Of a stretch of 64,000 bases of DNA, positions 25,756 to 34,384 are shown in pieces; the stretch's first letter is position 1; each line of letters begins with the position of its first letter. The notes beneath the pieces are model-generated. The model ran no database searches. It had not been told where the DNA came from and saw only the letters and a list, made by a program, of their open reading frames with translations. A program made the translations under genes and the position numbers. This DNA is from Smithella sp. Lineage in GTDB: Bacteria > Desulfobacterota > Syntrophia > Syntrophales > Smithellaceae. Where the stretch lies: the NCBI GenBank assembly GCA_007244375.1, contig SCVW01000045.1:79551-143550 (forward strand). Direction: 5' to 3'.

Positions 25756-26118
25756 CTAGTAGCGTCCACCACCACCGCCACGGTTCCCACCGCCGCTCCG
25801 TCCGCCTCTGTTGAATCCGCCGCCGCGATTACCGCCGCCTCTGGGACCTCCGCCACCTGTGCCGAATTCTTTCTTCGGCCTTGCTTCGTTGACGGTTATT
25901 GCTTTGCCGTCGAGCATTCCACCGTTAAATTTTTTTATCGCTTCCGCTGCACCTTCTTCCGTTTTCATTTCGACAAAGCCGAAACCTTTGGATTGACCTG
26001 TAAATTTGTCTTTAATGATTGTTGTGGATGCAACTTCTCCTGCTTCAGAAAAATTGGATTTAAGGTCCTCATCTGTGACCTTATACGATAGGTTTCCGAC
26101 ATACAAATTTTTATTCAT
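25756..26118 (-). CDS. RNA-binding protein with one RRM and a glycine-rich tail
   Basis: A 120-residue protein. Residues 1-80 form one RRM with RNP2 (LYVGNLSY) and RNP1 (KGFGFVEM) intact; residues 85-120 are a Gly/Arg-rich tail (GGGNRGGGFNRGG), which binds RNA nonspecifically. This arrangement is that of bacterial glycine-rich RRM proteins of cyanobacteria and Deltaproteobacteria, often cold-induced. It probably acts as an RNA chaperone or regulator of mRNA stability. The 281 bases upstream to the ABC permease gene contain its promoter and leader; I see no defined riboswitch there. Monocistronic, convergent with the DUF2238 gene. Confidence 0.92.
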   Translation of the reverse strand: MNKNLYVGNLSYKVTDEDLKSNFSEAGEVASTTIIKDKFTGQSKGFGFVEMKTEEGAAEAIKKFNGGMLDGKAITVNEARPKKEFGTGGGGPRGGGNRGGGFNRGGRSGGGNRGGGGGRY

Positions 26119-26399
26119 TTTAATCCCCTTTCTTATTGTTTAATTTTCATTCCCCGATGGGGTTCCACAAAGCATCAAAATCACCCCCATCCGTCTCCTA
26201 GTTGAGAAGGAAGGAAAAAGTGAGGGGCTTGCATGCCTTACCTCTTAATATCCTTATTGTTTAAGGAAAAAACTATCAGGACTCGAAAGCCCTTGATGGT
26301 TATAACCCGTTTATAAATATGAACGGTATTTTCTTTAATGCTTGCTTGGTCATACTACATGTTAATAGTCAAGATATATTTCTTTTTTGGGCATCAACT

Positions 26400-27179
26400 T
26401 CATTTAATCAGTCTGCGGTGCATTTTGAAAATAGCGATCGGAAACATAATAAGACAAAATATAACAAGATAACAGAAACCAATCAATGCCTCTGCATTAA
26501 ACAAGCCAAAACTGAGTGCCCGGACAAGGTTAACCAGATGGGTCAACGGTAATAAAAAAGCTAGTTTTTGTGCCCAAAAAGGCAGGCCGGTTAAAGGAAA
26601 AAATGTACCGCTAAAAAGAAACATGGGCGTGATGAGTAAGAAAGTCGGTAAATTGAACAGTTCTATTCTTGCTACTATGCTGGTGAATAACATGGCCAGC
26701 GAACTGAAAGCAATTCCACCCAGGAATGCAGCAAATATTATTAATATTCCTGCCGGATAACTCACTAATCCGAAGAAACTAATAACAACTAGCATTATGG
26801 CAGTGCCTATTACCGCTTTTGTTGCTCCCCAGATTATCTCGCCGGTTATGATTTCTTCGGCATTGAGAGGAGTGGCCATCATGGCGTCAAACGTTTTCTG
26901 ATAATACATCCGTACAAAGGAACCGAAGGTATTTTCAAAGAATGAATTGTACATAATGTTTATTGCGACAAGCGAAGGCGCTATAAATTGTACATAAGAT
27001 ACTTCCTGCGAGGCATAGATGAGGCCTCCAATCATTCCGCTGAAGCCGATTCCAAAAGCCAGTAGGTAGAAAAATGGCTCCAAAAGCGGCGGCAGAAAGT
27101 TGACCTTCCAGTTTTCCTTATATACCGTAAGATTGCGTTGCCATATTCGGATAAACCGGGAAGATATATTAAAGTTCAT
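26400..27179 (-). CDS. ABC-2 type transporter permease
   Basis: A 259-residue inner-membrane protein with six predicted helices, in the ABC-2 (NodJ-type) family; GIGFSGMIGGL, FEQTFGSFVRM-like IYNSFFENTFGSFVRMYYQ and the segment LTSIVARIELFNLPTFLLI fit. It forms the channel of an exporter with the ATPase encoded just upstream, with which it overlaps by four bases (ATGA). NodIJ-like pairs export lipo-oligosaccharides, polysaccharide or drugs; the cargo here cannot be told. No periplasmic binding protein is present, as expected for an exporter. Confidence 0.88.
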   Translation of the reverse strand: MNFNISSRFIRIWQRNLTVYKENWKVNFLPPLLEPFFYLLAFGIGFSGMIGGLIYASQEVSYVQFIAPSLVAINIMYNSFFENTFGSFVRMYYQKTFDAMMATPLNAEEIITGEIIWGATKAVIGTAIMLVVISFFGLVSYPAGILIIFAAFLGGIAFSSLAMLFTSIVARIELFNLPTFLLITPMFLFSGTFFPLTGLPFWAQKLAFLLPLTHLVNLVRALSFGLFNAEALIGFCYLVIFCLIMFPIAIFKMHRRLIK

Positions 27180-28105
27180 TCCCGTAATTCCCTTCCGGTT
27201 AATTTCAAGAAAACATCTTCAAGAGTTGCTGAACGCAGTATACAGCTCTTATGAGTGAAGCGGCCGCAGATTTCCCGGTAAAGTTCATGTCCGTTTTCGG
27301 CGTAAATAATCAGACGATGTCCCAGATCTTCCTGTCTTGCCTTTTTTTCTCGAGAAAAGGCACGCAATTCATCTTCCGGCTCGGCAATTTCGATAATATT
27401 TTCTCCTGTATATTCGCTGATTAGAGATTGAGGCGATCCCTGTGCCAGGATTTTGCCGTGATCCATAATCACCAGCTTATCGCAAAGACGAGCAGCCTCA
27501 TCCATATAATGCGTCGTCAGTAAAATTGTTATACCCTGCTTTTTCAGATTCTCCAGTTTTTCCCAGACCTGATGGCGCGATTGCGGATCAAGGCCTGTAG
27601 TCGGTTCATCCAGAATCAAAAGTTCAGGCTGATTGATTAAGGCGCGGGCAATTACCAGTCTGCGTACCATTCCTCCGGAAAGTTCAGTGACACGTGCTTT
27701 GCATCGCTGTTCCAAGGCGAAAAATCTTAATAAGGAAGAAGCCCTTTCAATAGCTGTTTTTTTATCAAGATCAAAATAACGGGCGAATACCTCAAAATTC
27801 TGTATCACAGTCAAATCGGGATCAAGGGTGTTATCCTGTTGGCAAACGCCGATACAGGCCTTGATTTTTCTGTAATGTTTTTTAATGTCCAGTCCGAAAA
27901 CAAAAATATCACCGGAAGTAATCGGTGAAAAGCCATAAATCATTCTGATAGTGGATGTTTTACCGGCGCCGTTAGGTCCCAGAATACCGAAGCATATTCC
28001 TTTATCAACTTCAAAGGAAATGTCGTCTACTGCGGCAAAAGAACCAAAAGATTTTTTCAGATTACGGACGACAATGACAGGCTTAGTTTTATTAATTTCT
28101 ACCAT
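27176..28105 (-). CDS. ABC transporter ATP-binding protein (NodI/CcmA type)
   Basis: A 309-residue ATPase. Walker A is GPNGAGKTSTIRM (about 44-56), the signature is LSGGMVRRLVIARAL, Walker B with catalytic Glu is LLILDEPTTGLD, and the switch His lies in TTHYMDEA. A C-terminal extension of about 80 residues follows the nucleotide-binding domain, as in DrrA/NodI proteins that power ABC-2 exporters. It is first in a two-gene operon with the permease. Upstream, TA-rich spacer separates it from the lysine-rich peptide gene on the other strand. Confidence 0.92.
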   Translation of the reverse strand: MVEINKTKPVIVVRNLKKSFGSFAAVDDISFEVDKGICFGILGPNGAGKTSTIRMIYGFSPITSGDIFVFGLDIKKHYRKIKACIGVCQQDNTLDPDLTVIQNFEVFARYFDLDKKTAIERASSLLRFFALEQRCKARVTELSGGMVRRLVIARALINQPELLILDEPTTGLDPQSRHQVWEKLENLKKQGITILLTTHYMDEAARLCDKLVIMDHGKILAQGSPQSLISEYTGENIIEIAEPEDELRAFSREKKARQEDLGHRLIIYAENGHELYREICGRFTHKSCILRSATLEDVFLKLTGRELRE

Positions 28106-28290
28106 GAGTTTTTCACCACGTAATGATATGAATCTATGTTAATCACCGGACCATTGTCAATAAAAAGAACTTTTATATTTTTGTATTTGACGAAACATAT
28201 CCCTTTTATTATAGTTATTACAAATTGATGTTTGCGTTTAAAAGATTTTATCAATAAATATTAATTCATCTGATAATGGAGGATTTAATT

Positions 28291-28404
28291 ATGAGTAAAT
28301 CAATGGACAAAGGGAAAAAAGACGCCAAGAAAAAACCGGCTAAATCCGCCAAAGAAAAAAAAGAAGCGAAGAAATTGAAGAAGGCGGCTAAAGCTTCAAT
28401 GTAG
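28291..28404 (+). CDS. Small lysine-rich protein, 37 residues
   Basis: ATG at 28291 is preceded by GGAGGA eight bases upstream, and the frame ends with TAG at 28402-28404. The product is MSKSMDKGKKDAKKKPAKSA then another Lys/Ala/Glu run ending ASM; about 45 percent is Lys, with Ala-Lys repeats like those of histone-H1-like and small DNA-compacting proteins. It may bind nucleic acid. The ribosome site and lysine-coding bias make it more likely real than chance. It is followed by the beta-CASP nuclease gene after about 150 bases. Confidence 0.65.
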   Translation: MSKSMDKGKKDAKKKPAKSAKEKKEAKKLKKAAKASM

Positions 28405-28551
28405 AAAATAGAAATAGCAAGCAGCAAAACGGTTTTATTGTTGAAAAATTGTTTGTTAACCTTATCCCATTAAGGAGAGAGGTGCTTATTTTTTCAGTTC
28501 AGGAACGTTCGACCGTGCTGATATTATCAAATTCGTCAAAAAGGATTTCTA

Positions 28552-30162
28552 ATGAAAATTAAATTTCTCGGAGCAGCAAAAGAGGTCACTGGTTCCTGCT
28601 TCATTGTAGAAACAGACAAAACAAGATTTGCTATTGACTGTGGTATGCACCAGGGTAATGCCGAAGTTGAAAAACGCAACTGGGATGTAGCTGTATACGA
28701 TCCAAAGAATATTGATTTTTTTATCATAACGCATGCTCATATAGACCATTCGGGATTGCTTCCCCGTATGACGCAAAACGGATTTCGCGGTCCTGTTTAT
28801 GCGACTGAGCCGACCGGAGATCTTATAAAAATACTGCTTTTGGATAGCGCTCATATTCAGGAAACAGAAGCGTCCTCAAGAATAAAAAGGTTACAACGTT
28901 ACGGCAAACATGAAAAAATTCTGCCTCTTTATACAAAGAAAGATGCCGAGGCTGTTTGTCCGTTAATCAAAACAAAAACCTACAATGAAATTTTTGCCCC
29001 CGGAAATGGAATTAAAGCCAATTTTTTGGATGCGGGCCATATCCTGGGTGCAGCTATACTGGAATTATTCATTGAGGAAAACGGTTCACCCACAAAACTG
29101 GTTTTTTCTGGTGATATAGGTCGTCGCCATCAACTTTTGATGAAAGATCCCGTTACCGTCAGTAACGCAGATTTTCTTTTTATGGAATCGACATATGGCG
29201 ACCGCGATCATAAAGGCGAGGAAGACAGTTTAAATGAAATGGCCGAAGCTATTCAATATAGTTATTCCAGAAAAGAAAAAATAATCATCCCAGCCTTTGC
29301 CGTGGAAAGAACGCAGGAAATGCTGTATTCGCTTTATCTTCTTAACCGCAATGGAAAGCTGCCCAAGGATATACCCGTGATTCTGGATAGCCCACTGGCT
29401 ATTAAGGCAACGGAAATATTCCGGCGTTACCGCTCTTATCTGGACGGGGAGACTCAGAGCCTTTTGAAAAACGGTGAAGATCCTCTGGATTTACCGCAGC
29501 TTCAATTTTCCTCATCCACTGAACAATCCATGCAGATAAACGATATGGAAGGTTCGGCAATCATTATTTCTGCCAGTGGTATGGCCAATGCCGGGAGAAT
29601 CAGACATCATCTATGGCATAATTTATGGCGGCCGGGAGCAAGCGTAATTTTTGTCGGTTTTCAGGCGGAAGGCACACCGGGTCGTAAAATTGTGGATGGC
29701 GCGAAAACAATCCGTCTTTTTAATGAAGATGTAGCTATAAAAGCCAAAATATGGACTATTGGCGGTTTCTCTGCTCACGCCGGGCAGAGCCAGCTTCTGG
29801 ACTGGCTTGGACATTTTCAGAATAAGAGAACGCCGGTATTTTTGATACACGGTGAAACCGGCGCACAGGAGGTTCTTGCTTCGTTAATCCGGCAAAAACT
29901 GGGGTTTGATGTAACAATTCCTGAATACATGGAAGAAATAAGAATTAAAGCAGGCATCCAATTGGAAGAATTAAAACAACCGCGGGCCGTAAAACAGCCG
30001 GTCAATCTTTCTCCATTGTTGGATGAATTAAAAGCGAAAATTGATTACATAAATAATCAAACGGAAAAGATTCAATCTCTACCCGAATCCAGGCAGACCG
30101 AAATCATTGAACTGCTTAAAAAAGCAAGTTCGAATATCGATGAAATAAAACCGAATTTATAA
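28552..30162 (+). CDS. MBL-fold beta-CASP RNA-processing exonuclease
   Basis: A 536-residue metallo-beta-lactamase-fold protein with the zinc motif HAHIDHSG (H61, H63, D65, H66), a later His in AGHILGA, the acidic SGDIGR, the beta-CASP insert (SGMANAGRIRHHL), and the C-terminal motif FSAHAGQSQLLDWL. This is the CPSF73/YSH1-like family, in bacteria represented by exoribonucleases and RNA-specific hydrolases. It likely trims or cleaves RNA in the cytosol. The C-terminal 100 residues are a charged extension without a domain I can name. Start has AAGGA upstream. Length is typical. Confidence 0.88.
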   Translation: MKIKFLGAAKEVTGSCFIVETDKTRFAIDCGMHQGNAEVEKRNWDVAVYDPKNIDFFIITHAHIDHSGLLPRMTQNGFRGPVYATEPTGDLIKILLLDSAHIQETEASSRIKRLQRYGKHEKILPLYTKKDAEAVCPLIKTKTYNEIFAPGNGIKANFLDAGHILGAAILELFIEENGSPTKLVFSGDIGRRHQLLMKDPVTVSNADFLFMESTYGDRDHKGEEDSLNEMAEAIQYSYSRKEKIIIPAFAVERTQEMLYSLYLLNRNGKLPKDIPVILDSPLAIKATEIFRRYRSYLDGETQSLLKNGEDPLDLPQLQFSSSTEQSMQINDMEGSAIIISASGMANAGRIRHHLWHNLWRPGASVIFVGFQAEGTPGRKIVDGAKTIRLFNEDVAIKAKIWTIGGFSAHAGQSQLLDWLGHFQNKRTPVFLIHGETGAQEVLASLIRQKLGFDVTIPEYMEEIRIKAGIQLEELKQPRAVKQPVNLSPLLDELKAKIDYINNQTEKIQSLPESRQTEIIELLKKASSNIDEIKPNL

Positions 30163-30288
30163 TCGAAATAAAGAAGAGAAAAACGCCATCTGTAATCTTT
30201 TCATTAAAGTCAGCACTATGACAGAAGTGTTATCCAATAGATTCGACCATTCTTTCACTAAAGAATTATATCTATTTTAAGGATAAAA

Positions 30289-30759
30289 ATGCAAACAGAC
30301 AATGATTTCATGAAAATAGCCCTGGAAGAAGCGCAAAAAGCGTATAGCCTTGGTGAAGTTCCTGTAGGGGCGGTGTTGGTGCATAAAGGTGTTGTTTTAG
30401 CGCGGGCGCATAATTCTCCTATTATGAATAGCGACCCTTCTGCGCATGCAGAAATGCTGGTATTGAGGCAGGCGGGAGAAAAAATTGGTAATTACCGGCT
30501 TGCCGAAGCGGAACTTTTTGTTACAATCGAGCCATGTATAATGTGCGCCGGAGCAATTATTCAGGCACGACTGGCACGCGTAATTTTCGGGGCGCGTGAT
30601 CAGAAGTGCGGTGCGGTGGTTTCATTATATAGCGTGTTGAGTGATGAAAGATTAAACCATCATGTGGAAATAACGGAAGGAATATTGCGGGAAGAATGCG
30701 GGGAAATATTGAGTAGATTTTTTCGGGAAAAGAGGATAAAAGCCGACTCGTCCGATTGA
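30289..30759 (+). CDS. tadA: tRNA-specific adenosine deaminase
   Basis: A 156-residue cytidine-deaminase-fold enzyme that converts A34 of tRNA-Arg(ACG) to inosine. The zinc site is intact: H53 and catalytic E55 in SAHAEML, and C83/C86 in EPCIMCAGA. Downstream residues match bacterial TadA (ARVIFGARDQKCGAV). Its position directly before two tRNA-Ser genes is a common bacterial arrangement, though its target is a different tRNA. The ribosome site is modest (AAGGA). Normal length. Confidence 0.95.
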   Translation: MQTDNDFMKIALEEAQKAYSLGEVPVGAVLVHKGVVLARAHNSPIMNSDPSAHAEMLVLRQAGEKIGNYRLAEAELFVTIEPCIMCAGAIIQARLARVIFGARDQKCGAVVSLYSVLSDERLNHHVEITEGILREECGEILSRFFREKRIKADSSD

Positions 30760-30768
30760 TATCGATGC

Positions 30769-30862
30769 GGAGAGATACCGAAGTGGTCGTAACGGGATCG
30801 ACTCGAAATCGATTTGGGGGTCACAAGCTCCCACGGGGGTTCGAATCCCCCTCTCTCCGCCA
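30769..30862 (+). tRNA. tRNA-Ser (anticodon CGA)
   Basis: A class II tRNA with a long variable arm. Acceptor GGAGAGA (30769-30775) pairs with TCTCTCC (30852-30858), discriminator G, encoded CCA at 30860-30862. The anticodon stem ATCGA/TCGAT brackets loop CTCGAAA with anticodon CGA at 30804-30806. The T arm has GTTCGAATC. It reads UCG codons. Confidence 0.95.
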
Positions 30863-30877
30863 GAATTTTTAATAGCT

Positions 30878-30907
30878 GTCATTCCCGGCTACGAGCGGGA
30901 ATCCAGG
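30878..30907. repeat. Dispersed palindromic repeat, copy 2
   Basis: GTCATTCCCGGCTACGAGCG then GGAATCCAGG, an inverted copy of the element at 25700-25727. It lies between the two tRNA-Ser genes and abuts the promoter of the second one. Confidence 0.6.
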
Positions 30908-30908
30908 A

Positions 30909-30936
30909 TTGATAAATTTACAAAGTTCTTTATACT
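30909..30936 (+). promoter_or_regulatory. Probable promoter of tRNA-Ser(GGA)
   Basis: TTGATA (30909-30914) and TATACT (30931-30936) are 16 bases apart; a start near 30943 would give a short leader to the tRNA at 30961. Confidence 0.5.
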
Positions 30937-30960
30937 GATAAAAAAATATTGTTTTTTTTA

Positions 30961-31054
30961 GGAGAGATGTCCGAGAGGCTGAAGGAGCACGACTGGAAAT
31001 CGTGTGTATGCCCCCAAAGGTGTACCGCGGGTTCAAATCCCGCTCTCTCCGCCA
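30961..31054 (+). tRNA. tRNA-Ser (anticodon GGA)
   Basis: A class II tRNA. Acceptor GGAGAGA pairs with TCTCTCC near 31044-31050, discriminator G, and CCA is encoded at 31052-31054. The anticodon stem CACGA/TCGTG brackets CTGGAAA, anticodon GGA at 30995-30997. It reads UCC and UCU codons. Its acceptor arm is the same as that of the neighbouring tRNA-Ser, but the variable arms differ. Confidence 0.95.
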
Positions 31055-31188
31055 TTTTTTTAATGTATTATCCACGAGGGAACCTTCTATAAGAACTAGA
31101 TACAAAAATATGTGTTGATTCCTGTTTCTTTAAAATACAATTACTTGTAAAATATTTTTTAAAAAAAGAATCAGAAAATCCAATATTT

Positions 31189-31548
31189 ATGCGACAAAAA
31201 AAGTTAACTCCGGAAGAGGAAGCAGTCATTGTTCGTAAAGGTACGGAAATGCCTTTTTCCGGAGAATACTACAATTTTTTTGCGCCGGGAATTTATCGCT
31301 GTAAAAGATGCGGAGCGGATTTATTTCGATCAAAAGACAAGTTTGAATCCGGATGCGGCTGGCCAAGCTTTGATGGTGAAATTCCGAGTGCTGTCTCGCG
31401 TGTTATTGATGATGACGGAGAACGCACCGCAATTGAGTGCGCAAAATGTGGAGCACATTTGGGACATGTTTTTGAAGGCGAGGGCTTTACGCCTAAAAAT
31501 ATACGCCATTGTGTTAATTCAATCTCGTTAAAATTCAAGGCGAAATAA
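31189..31548 (+). CDS. msrB: Peptide-methionine (R)-S-oxide reductase
   Basis: A 119-residue MsrB, which reduces the R form of methionine sulfoxide in proteins. Two zinc-binding CxxC pairs (CKRC near residue 40 and CAKC near 85) are present, together with the family core [10 protein letters not shown] and the catalytic Cys in [11 protein letters not shown]. In this subgroup the second, resolving cysteine may be missing, so thioredoxin could reduce it directly. The stop codon TAA is followed immediately by the msrA ATG, so the pair forms one operon for repairing both stereoisomers. Confidence 0.95.
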   Translation: MRQKKLTPEEEAVIVRKGTEMPFSGEYYNFFAPGIYRCKRCGADLFRSKDKFESGCGWPSFDGEIPSAVSRVIDDDGERTAIECAKCGAHLGHVFEGEGFTPKNIRHCVNSISLKFKAK

Positions 31549-32073
31549 ATGGTCAAGACAATTATCTTAGGTGGTGGCTGTTTTTGGTGCTTGGAGGCCA
31601 TTTTTCAAAAAATTAAAGGCGTACTGAAGGTCGAACCCGGCTATGCAGGCGGGAATTTGCCTGATCCGACTTATAATCAGGTTTGTTCGGGAGAAACCGG
31701 CCATGCTGAAGCTGTCAGGTTAGAATATAACCCGGATAAAATAGATTTAGAAAATATTTTAGATGTGTTTTTTTCCATACACGATCCTACAACTTTGAAC
31801 AAACAGGATATGGATGTAGGAACGCAATATCAATCGATCATTCTCTGGACCGAACCACAACAGAAAAATATTGTTCAAGAATATCTGTCTAAGATAACGA
31901 AAAACTATAAAGATCCAATTATTACGCAACTTGAGAAGCTGAAAAAATTTTATCCGGCTGAAGATTATCATTTTGATTACTATAACAGGAATAAATTACA
32001 GCCATATTGTCAGTTTGTTATTTTGCCGAAAATAGGGAAAACAGAAAAAGACTTTTCCGGTTTCATAAAATAA
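31549..32073 (+). CDS. msrA: Peptide-methionine (S)-S-oxide reductase
   Basis: A 174-residue MsrA that reduces the S form of methionine sulfoxide. The catalytic motif GGCFWC holds C11, and the following EAIFQKIKGV, GYAGG, YDP-like FFSIHDPT and DVGTQYQS segments define the family. It follows msrB with no gap. In a strict anaerobe this pair points to defence against intermittent oxygen. No signal peptide, so both act in the cytosol. The C-terminal tail holds no obvious recycling cysteine pair except the Cys near residue 160 (PYCQF). Confidence 0.95.
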   Translation: MVKTIILGGGCFWCLEAIFQKIKGVLKVEPGYAGGNLPDPTYNQVCSGETGHAEAVRLEYNPDKIDLENILDVFFSIHDPTTLNKQDMDVGTQYQSIILWTEPQQKNIVQEYLSKITKNYKDPIITQLEKLKKFYPAEDYHFDYYNRNKLQPYCQFVILPKIGKTEKDFSGFIK

Positions 32074-32183
32074 TTTCTGTGAAAACAATAACATCGTCTG
32101 TAATAATCAAAGGCGAAAAATTTGAGTTGATTCCTGATCATTTATCTATTAAAAGTCTCAACTGATTATTTGATATTAAATAT

Positions 32184-32280
32184 GGCCGGGTCCCGCGCAA
32201 CGGAGGCTTGTGAACCCCGTCAGGTCCGGAAGGAAGCAGCGGTAGCAATGTCCGCCATGTGTTGCGGTAAACCCGGTCAC
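32184..32280 (+). ncRNA. ffs: Signal recognition particle 4.5S RNA
   Basis: The segment contains the conserved SRP domain IV: GTCAGGTCCGGAAGGAAGCA followed by GCGGTA, with arms GGCCGGGT and ACCCGGTC closing the hairpin. It sits 36 bases before dnaX, the standard bacterial arrangement ffs-dnaX-ybaB-recR. Ends are set by the outer pairing and are accurate to a few bases. Confidence 0.93.
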
Positions 32281-32315
32281 CAGTATACCTTTTCGCAGTA
32301 TATTTAGGAGATCAG

Positions 32316-34019
32316 TTGGAATACTTAGTACTAGCCCGCAAATTCCGGCCGCAAACCTTTGAAGGTGTTATCGGCCAGGAGCATGTTGTCAAAACACTCC
32401 GCAACTCCATTGGCCAGGGTCGTGTAGCGCATGCCTTTTTATTCAGCGGTCCGCGTGGAGTGGGTAAAACCTCGGTTGCCAGGATTCTGGCCAAATCGCT
32501 CAATTGTGAGAAAGGACCAACAGCTACCCCCTGTAATATCTGCTCAAATTGCCTTGAAATTACAAACGGCTCTTCACTGGATGTGCGGGAAATAGACGGC
32601 GCTTCCAACCGTGGTATTGATGAAATCCGGGAACTGCGTGAGAATGTCAAGTTTGCTCCGGTTGCCTCTAAATACAAAATTTACATTATTGATGAAGTGC
32701 ATATGTTGACACGCGAAGCTTTCAATGCTCTTTTGAAAACTTTGGAAGAACCGCCGGCTCACGTGATTTTCATTTTTGCAACAACCGAAAATCATAAAGT
32801 TCCGGCAACTATACTTTCGCGCTGCCAGTGCTACGATTTCCGCCGAGTATCCCTCAATGAAATTGCCACGAATCTGGGCGAAGTTGCTTCCAAAGAAGGA
32901 ATTAAAATCAGCCCGAGTGCGCTTTTATGGATTGCCGAAGCGGGCGACGGCAGTATACGCGACGCGCAGAGTATTTTCGATCAGGTTATTTCCTATGCCG
33001 GAATGGATATCAAGGATGAAGATGTCGAAGAGAGTTTAGGGCTTGCCGACCGGAAATATTTATTTCGCATTTCCGAAGCAGTCTTGCAGCGAGATGCCGG
33101 CGCCTGCCTGATTATTATTGAAGAAGCATATTTGGCCGGCATCGATATGAAACATTTTTATCAAATACTCGTAAAACATTTCAGGAATTTGCTTTTGGTT
33201 AAAATTGCCGCTGATAGCAGTTCCTCTTTTGATATTGCGCTGGAACAAATTGAAAAAATGAAAAATCAGGTGCAGAAAATATCACGTGAAACTTTGCAGC
33301 GGTTTGTGGAAATCCTGATTTCAGAAGAGGCAGGTTTCTCCCGCAGTCAGGAACCGCGTATGAAACTGGAAGCTATTATTGTCAAAATGGCTTACCTGGA
33401 ACCGATAATTCCTCTTGGTGAAATAATTTCGACAATTGAAAACATCGAACAAAAACTCAGTCAGGGTTTGCCGGTAACCGGAAAAAATAATGAGCTGCAG
33501 GTTTCAGCAAATAATCCGGCGAAAGAGACACTAAAAAATAATATAGAAAGCAGCGCTGGTATTTATGCAAGCGAAGAGGATAATTCCTCCTCAGCAGGTA
33601 ACGAATTGAATGATTTAAAGTCGTTCTGCGACAATTTTAAAAAATTCATCAAAAAAGAAAATGCGATTCTGGGCGCAAAAATTAATTCCGCTGAAATTGT
33701 AAATTATGAAAACGAGTGCCTGACGCTGGGGTTCCCGAAGAATTATATTTTTTTAGAAGAAATAAGGACGGCAGCGCAGAAAGCAATACTGGAACAAATT
33801 GCCGAGAAATTTTTTCAAAAAAAAGTGACGATAAAAATTGAATCGTTGAACATGGAAAATGGTAATGCAAACGGCGGTAACGGGCGCAAACAGCTCAATG
33901 GAATAAATGAAATAAAACGTGAAGCAATGAATCAACCGCTTTTACAGAAAATCATGGATGAACTTTCCGATGCCAGAGTTGTGGAAATTAAGGTTCAAAT
34001 GGGAAAAGTCAATTCATAA
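32316..34019 (+). CDS. dnaX: DNA polymerase III gamma/tau subunit
   Basis: A 567-residue clamp-loader ATPase. Walker A GPRGVGKTSVA has K51; the zinc site is C64, C73, C76 and C79; IIDEVHML is Walker B; ILSRCQC is the SRC sensor motif. The C-terminal 200 residues are low in conservation and correspond to tau-specific domains for polymerase and helicase contact. Start is TTG at 32316 with GGAG seven bases upstream. No obvious slippery A-run directs a gamma-form frameshift, though AAAAAAT at 33530 could be tested. First gene in a run with ybaB and recR. Confidence 0.95.
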   Translation: MEYLVLARKFRPQTFEGVIGQEHVVKTLRNSIGQGRVAHAFLFSGPRGVGKTSVARILAKSLNCEKGPTATPCNICSNCLEITNGSSLDVREIDGASNRGIDEIRELRENVKFAPVASKYKIYIIDEVHMLTREAFNALLKTLEEPPAHVIFIFATTENHKVPATILSRCQCYDFRRVSLNEIATNLGEVASKEGIKISPSALLWIAEAGDGSIRDAQSIFDQVISYAGMDIKDEDVEESLGLADRKYLFRISEAVLQRDAGACLIIIEEAYLAGIDMKHFYQILVKHFRNLLLVKIAADSSSSFDIALEQIEKMKNQVQKISRETLQRFVEILISEEAGFSRSQEPRMKLEAIIVKMAYLEPIIPLGEIISTIENIEQKLSQGLPVTGKNNELQVSANNPAKETLKNNIESSAGIYASEEDNSSSAGNELNDLKSFCDNFKKFIKKENAILGAKINSAEIVNYENECLTLGFPKNYIFLEEIRTAAQKAILEQIAEKFFQKKVTIKIESLNMENGNANGGNGRKQLNGINEIKREAMNQPLLQKIMDELSDARVVEIKVQMGKVNS

Positions 34020-34063
34020 AACTGAATGTGAAAAGATTCAGCAGGTTAGAAGGAGGATAAAGA

Positions 34064-34372
34064 GTGCAAAATTTCAATACAATTATGAAACAGGCAAAAA
34101 AAATGCAGGAACGCATGGCAAATCTGCAAAAAGAACTGGAGATGAAAACAATTGAAGCTCAGGCCGGCGGCGGGATGGTACGTGTTGTGGTAAACGGAAA
34201 ATTTGAAATTGTTTCATTAAAAATTGAAAAGGAAGTAGTAAATCCTGAAGACATCGAGATGTTGCAGGATTTGATAGTCGCTGCGGTTAATGAGGGAATA
34301 CGCAAAGCTCAGGAAATGGCTTCATCGGAAATGGCGAAAATTACCGGAGGATTGAATATTCCCGGTCTATAA
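34064..34372 (+). CDS. YbaB/EbfC family nucleoid-associated protein
   Basis: A 102-residue dimeric DNA-binding protein. It begins MQNFNTIMKQAKKMQERMAN, the typical YbaB helix, and continues with the core AGGGMVRVVVNGKFEIVSLKI, ending MAKITGGLNIPGL. Start is GTG at 34064 with a strong AAGGAGG site. Homologues bind DNA as tweezers-shaped dimers and affect nucleoid structure and gene expression. It is the middle gene in dnaX-ybaB-recR, spaced 44 bases after dnaX and 12 bases before recR. Confidence 0.95.
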   Translation: MQNFNTIMKQAKKMQERMANLQKELEMKTIEAQAGGGMVRVVVNGKFEIVSLKIEKEVVNPEDIEMLQDLIVAAVNEGIRKAQEMASSEMAKITGGLNIPGL

Positions 34373-34384
34373 TCAGGTACATTT

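Noticed and set aside
25572..26399. Riboswitch upstream of the RRM gene
   Set aside because: The leader has no pattern I can match to a known riboswitch; it holds a terminator and a common palindrome instead.
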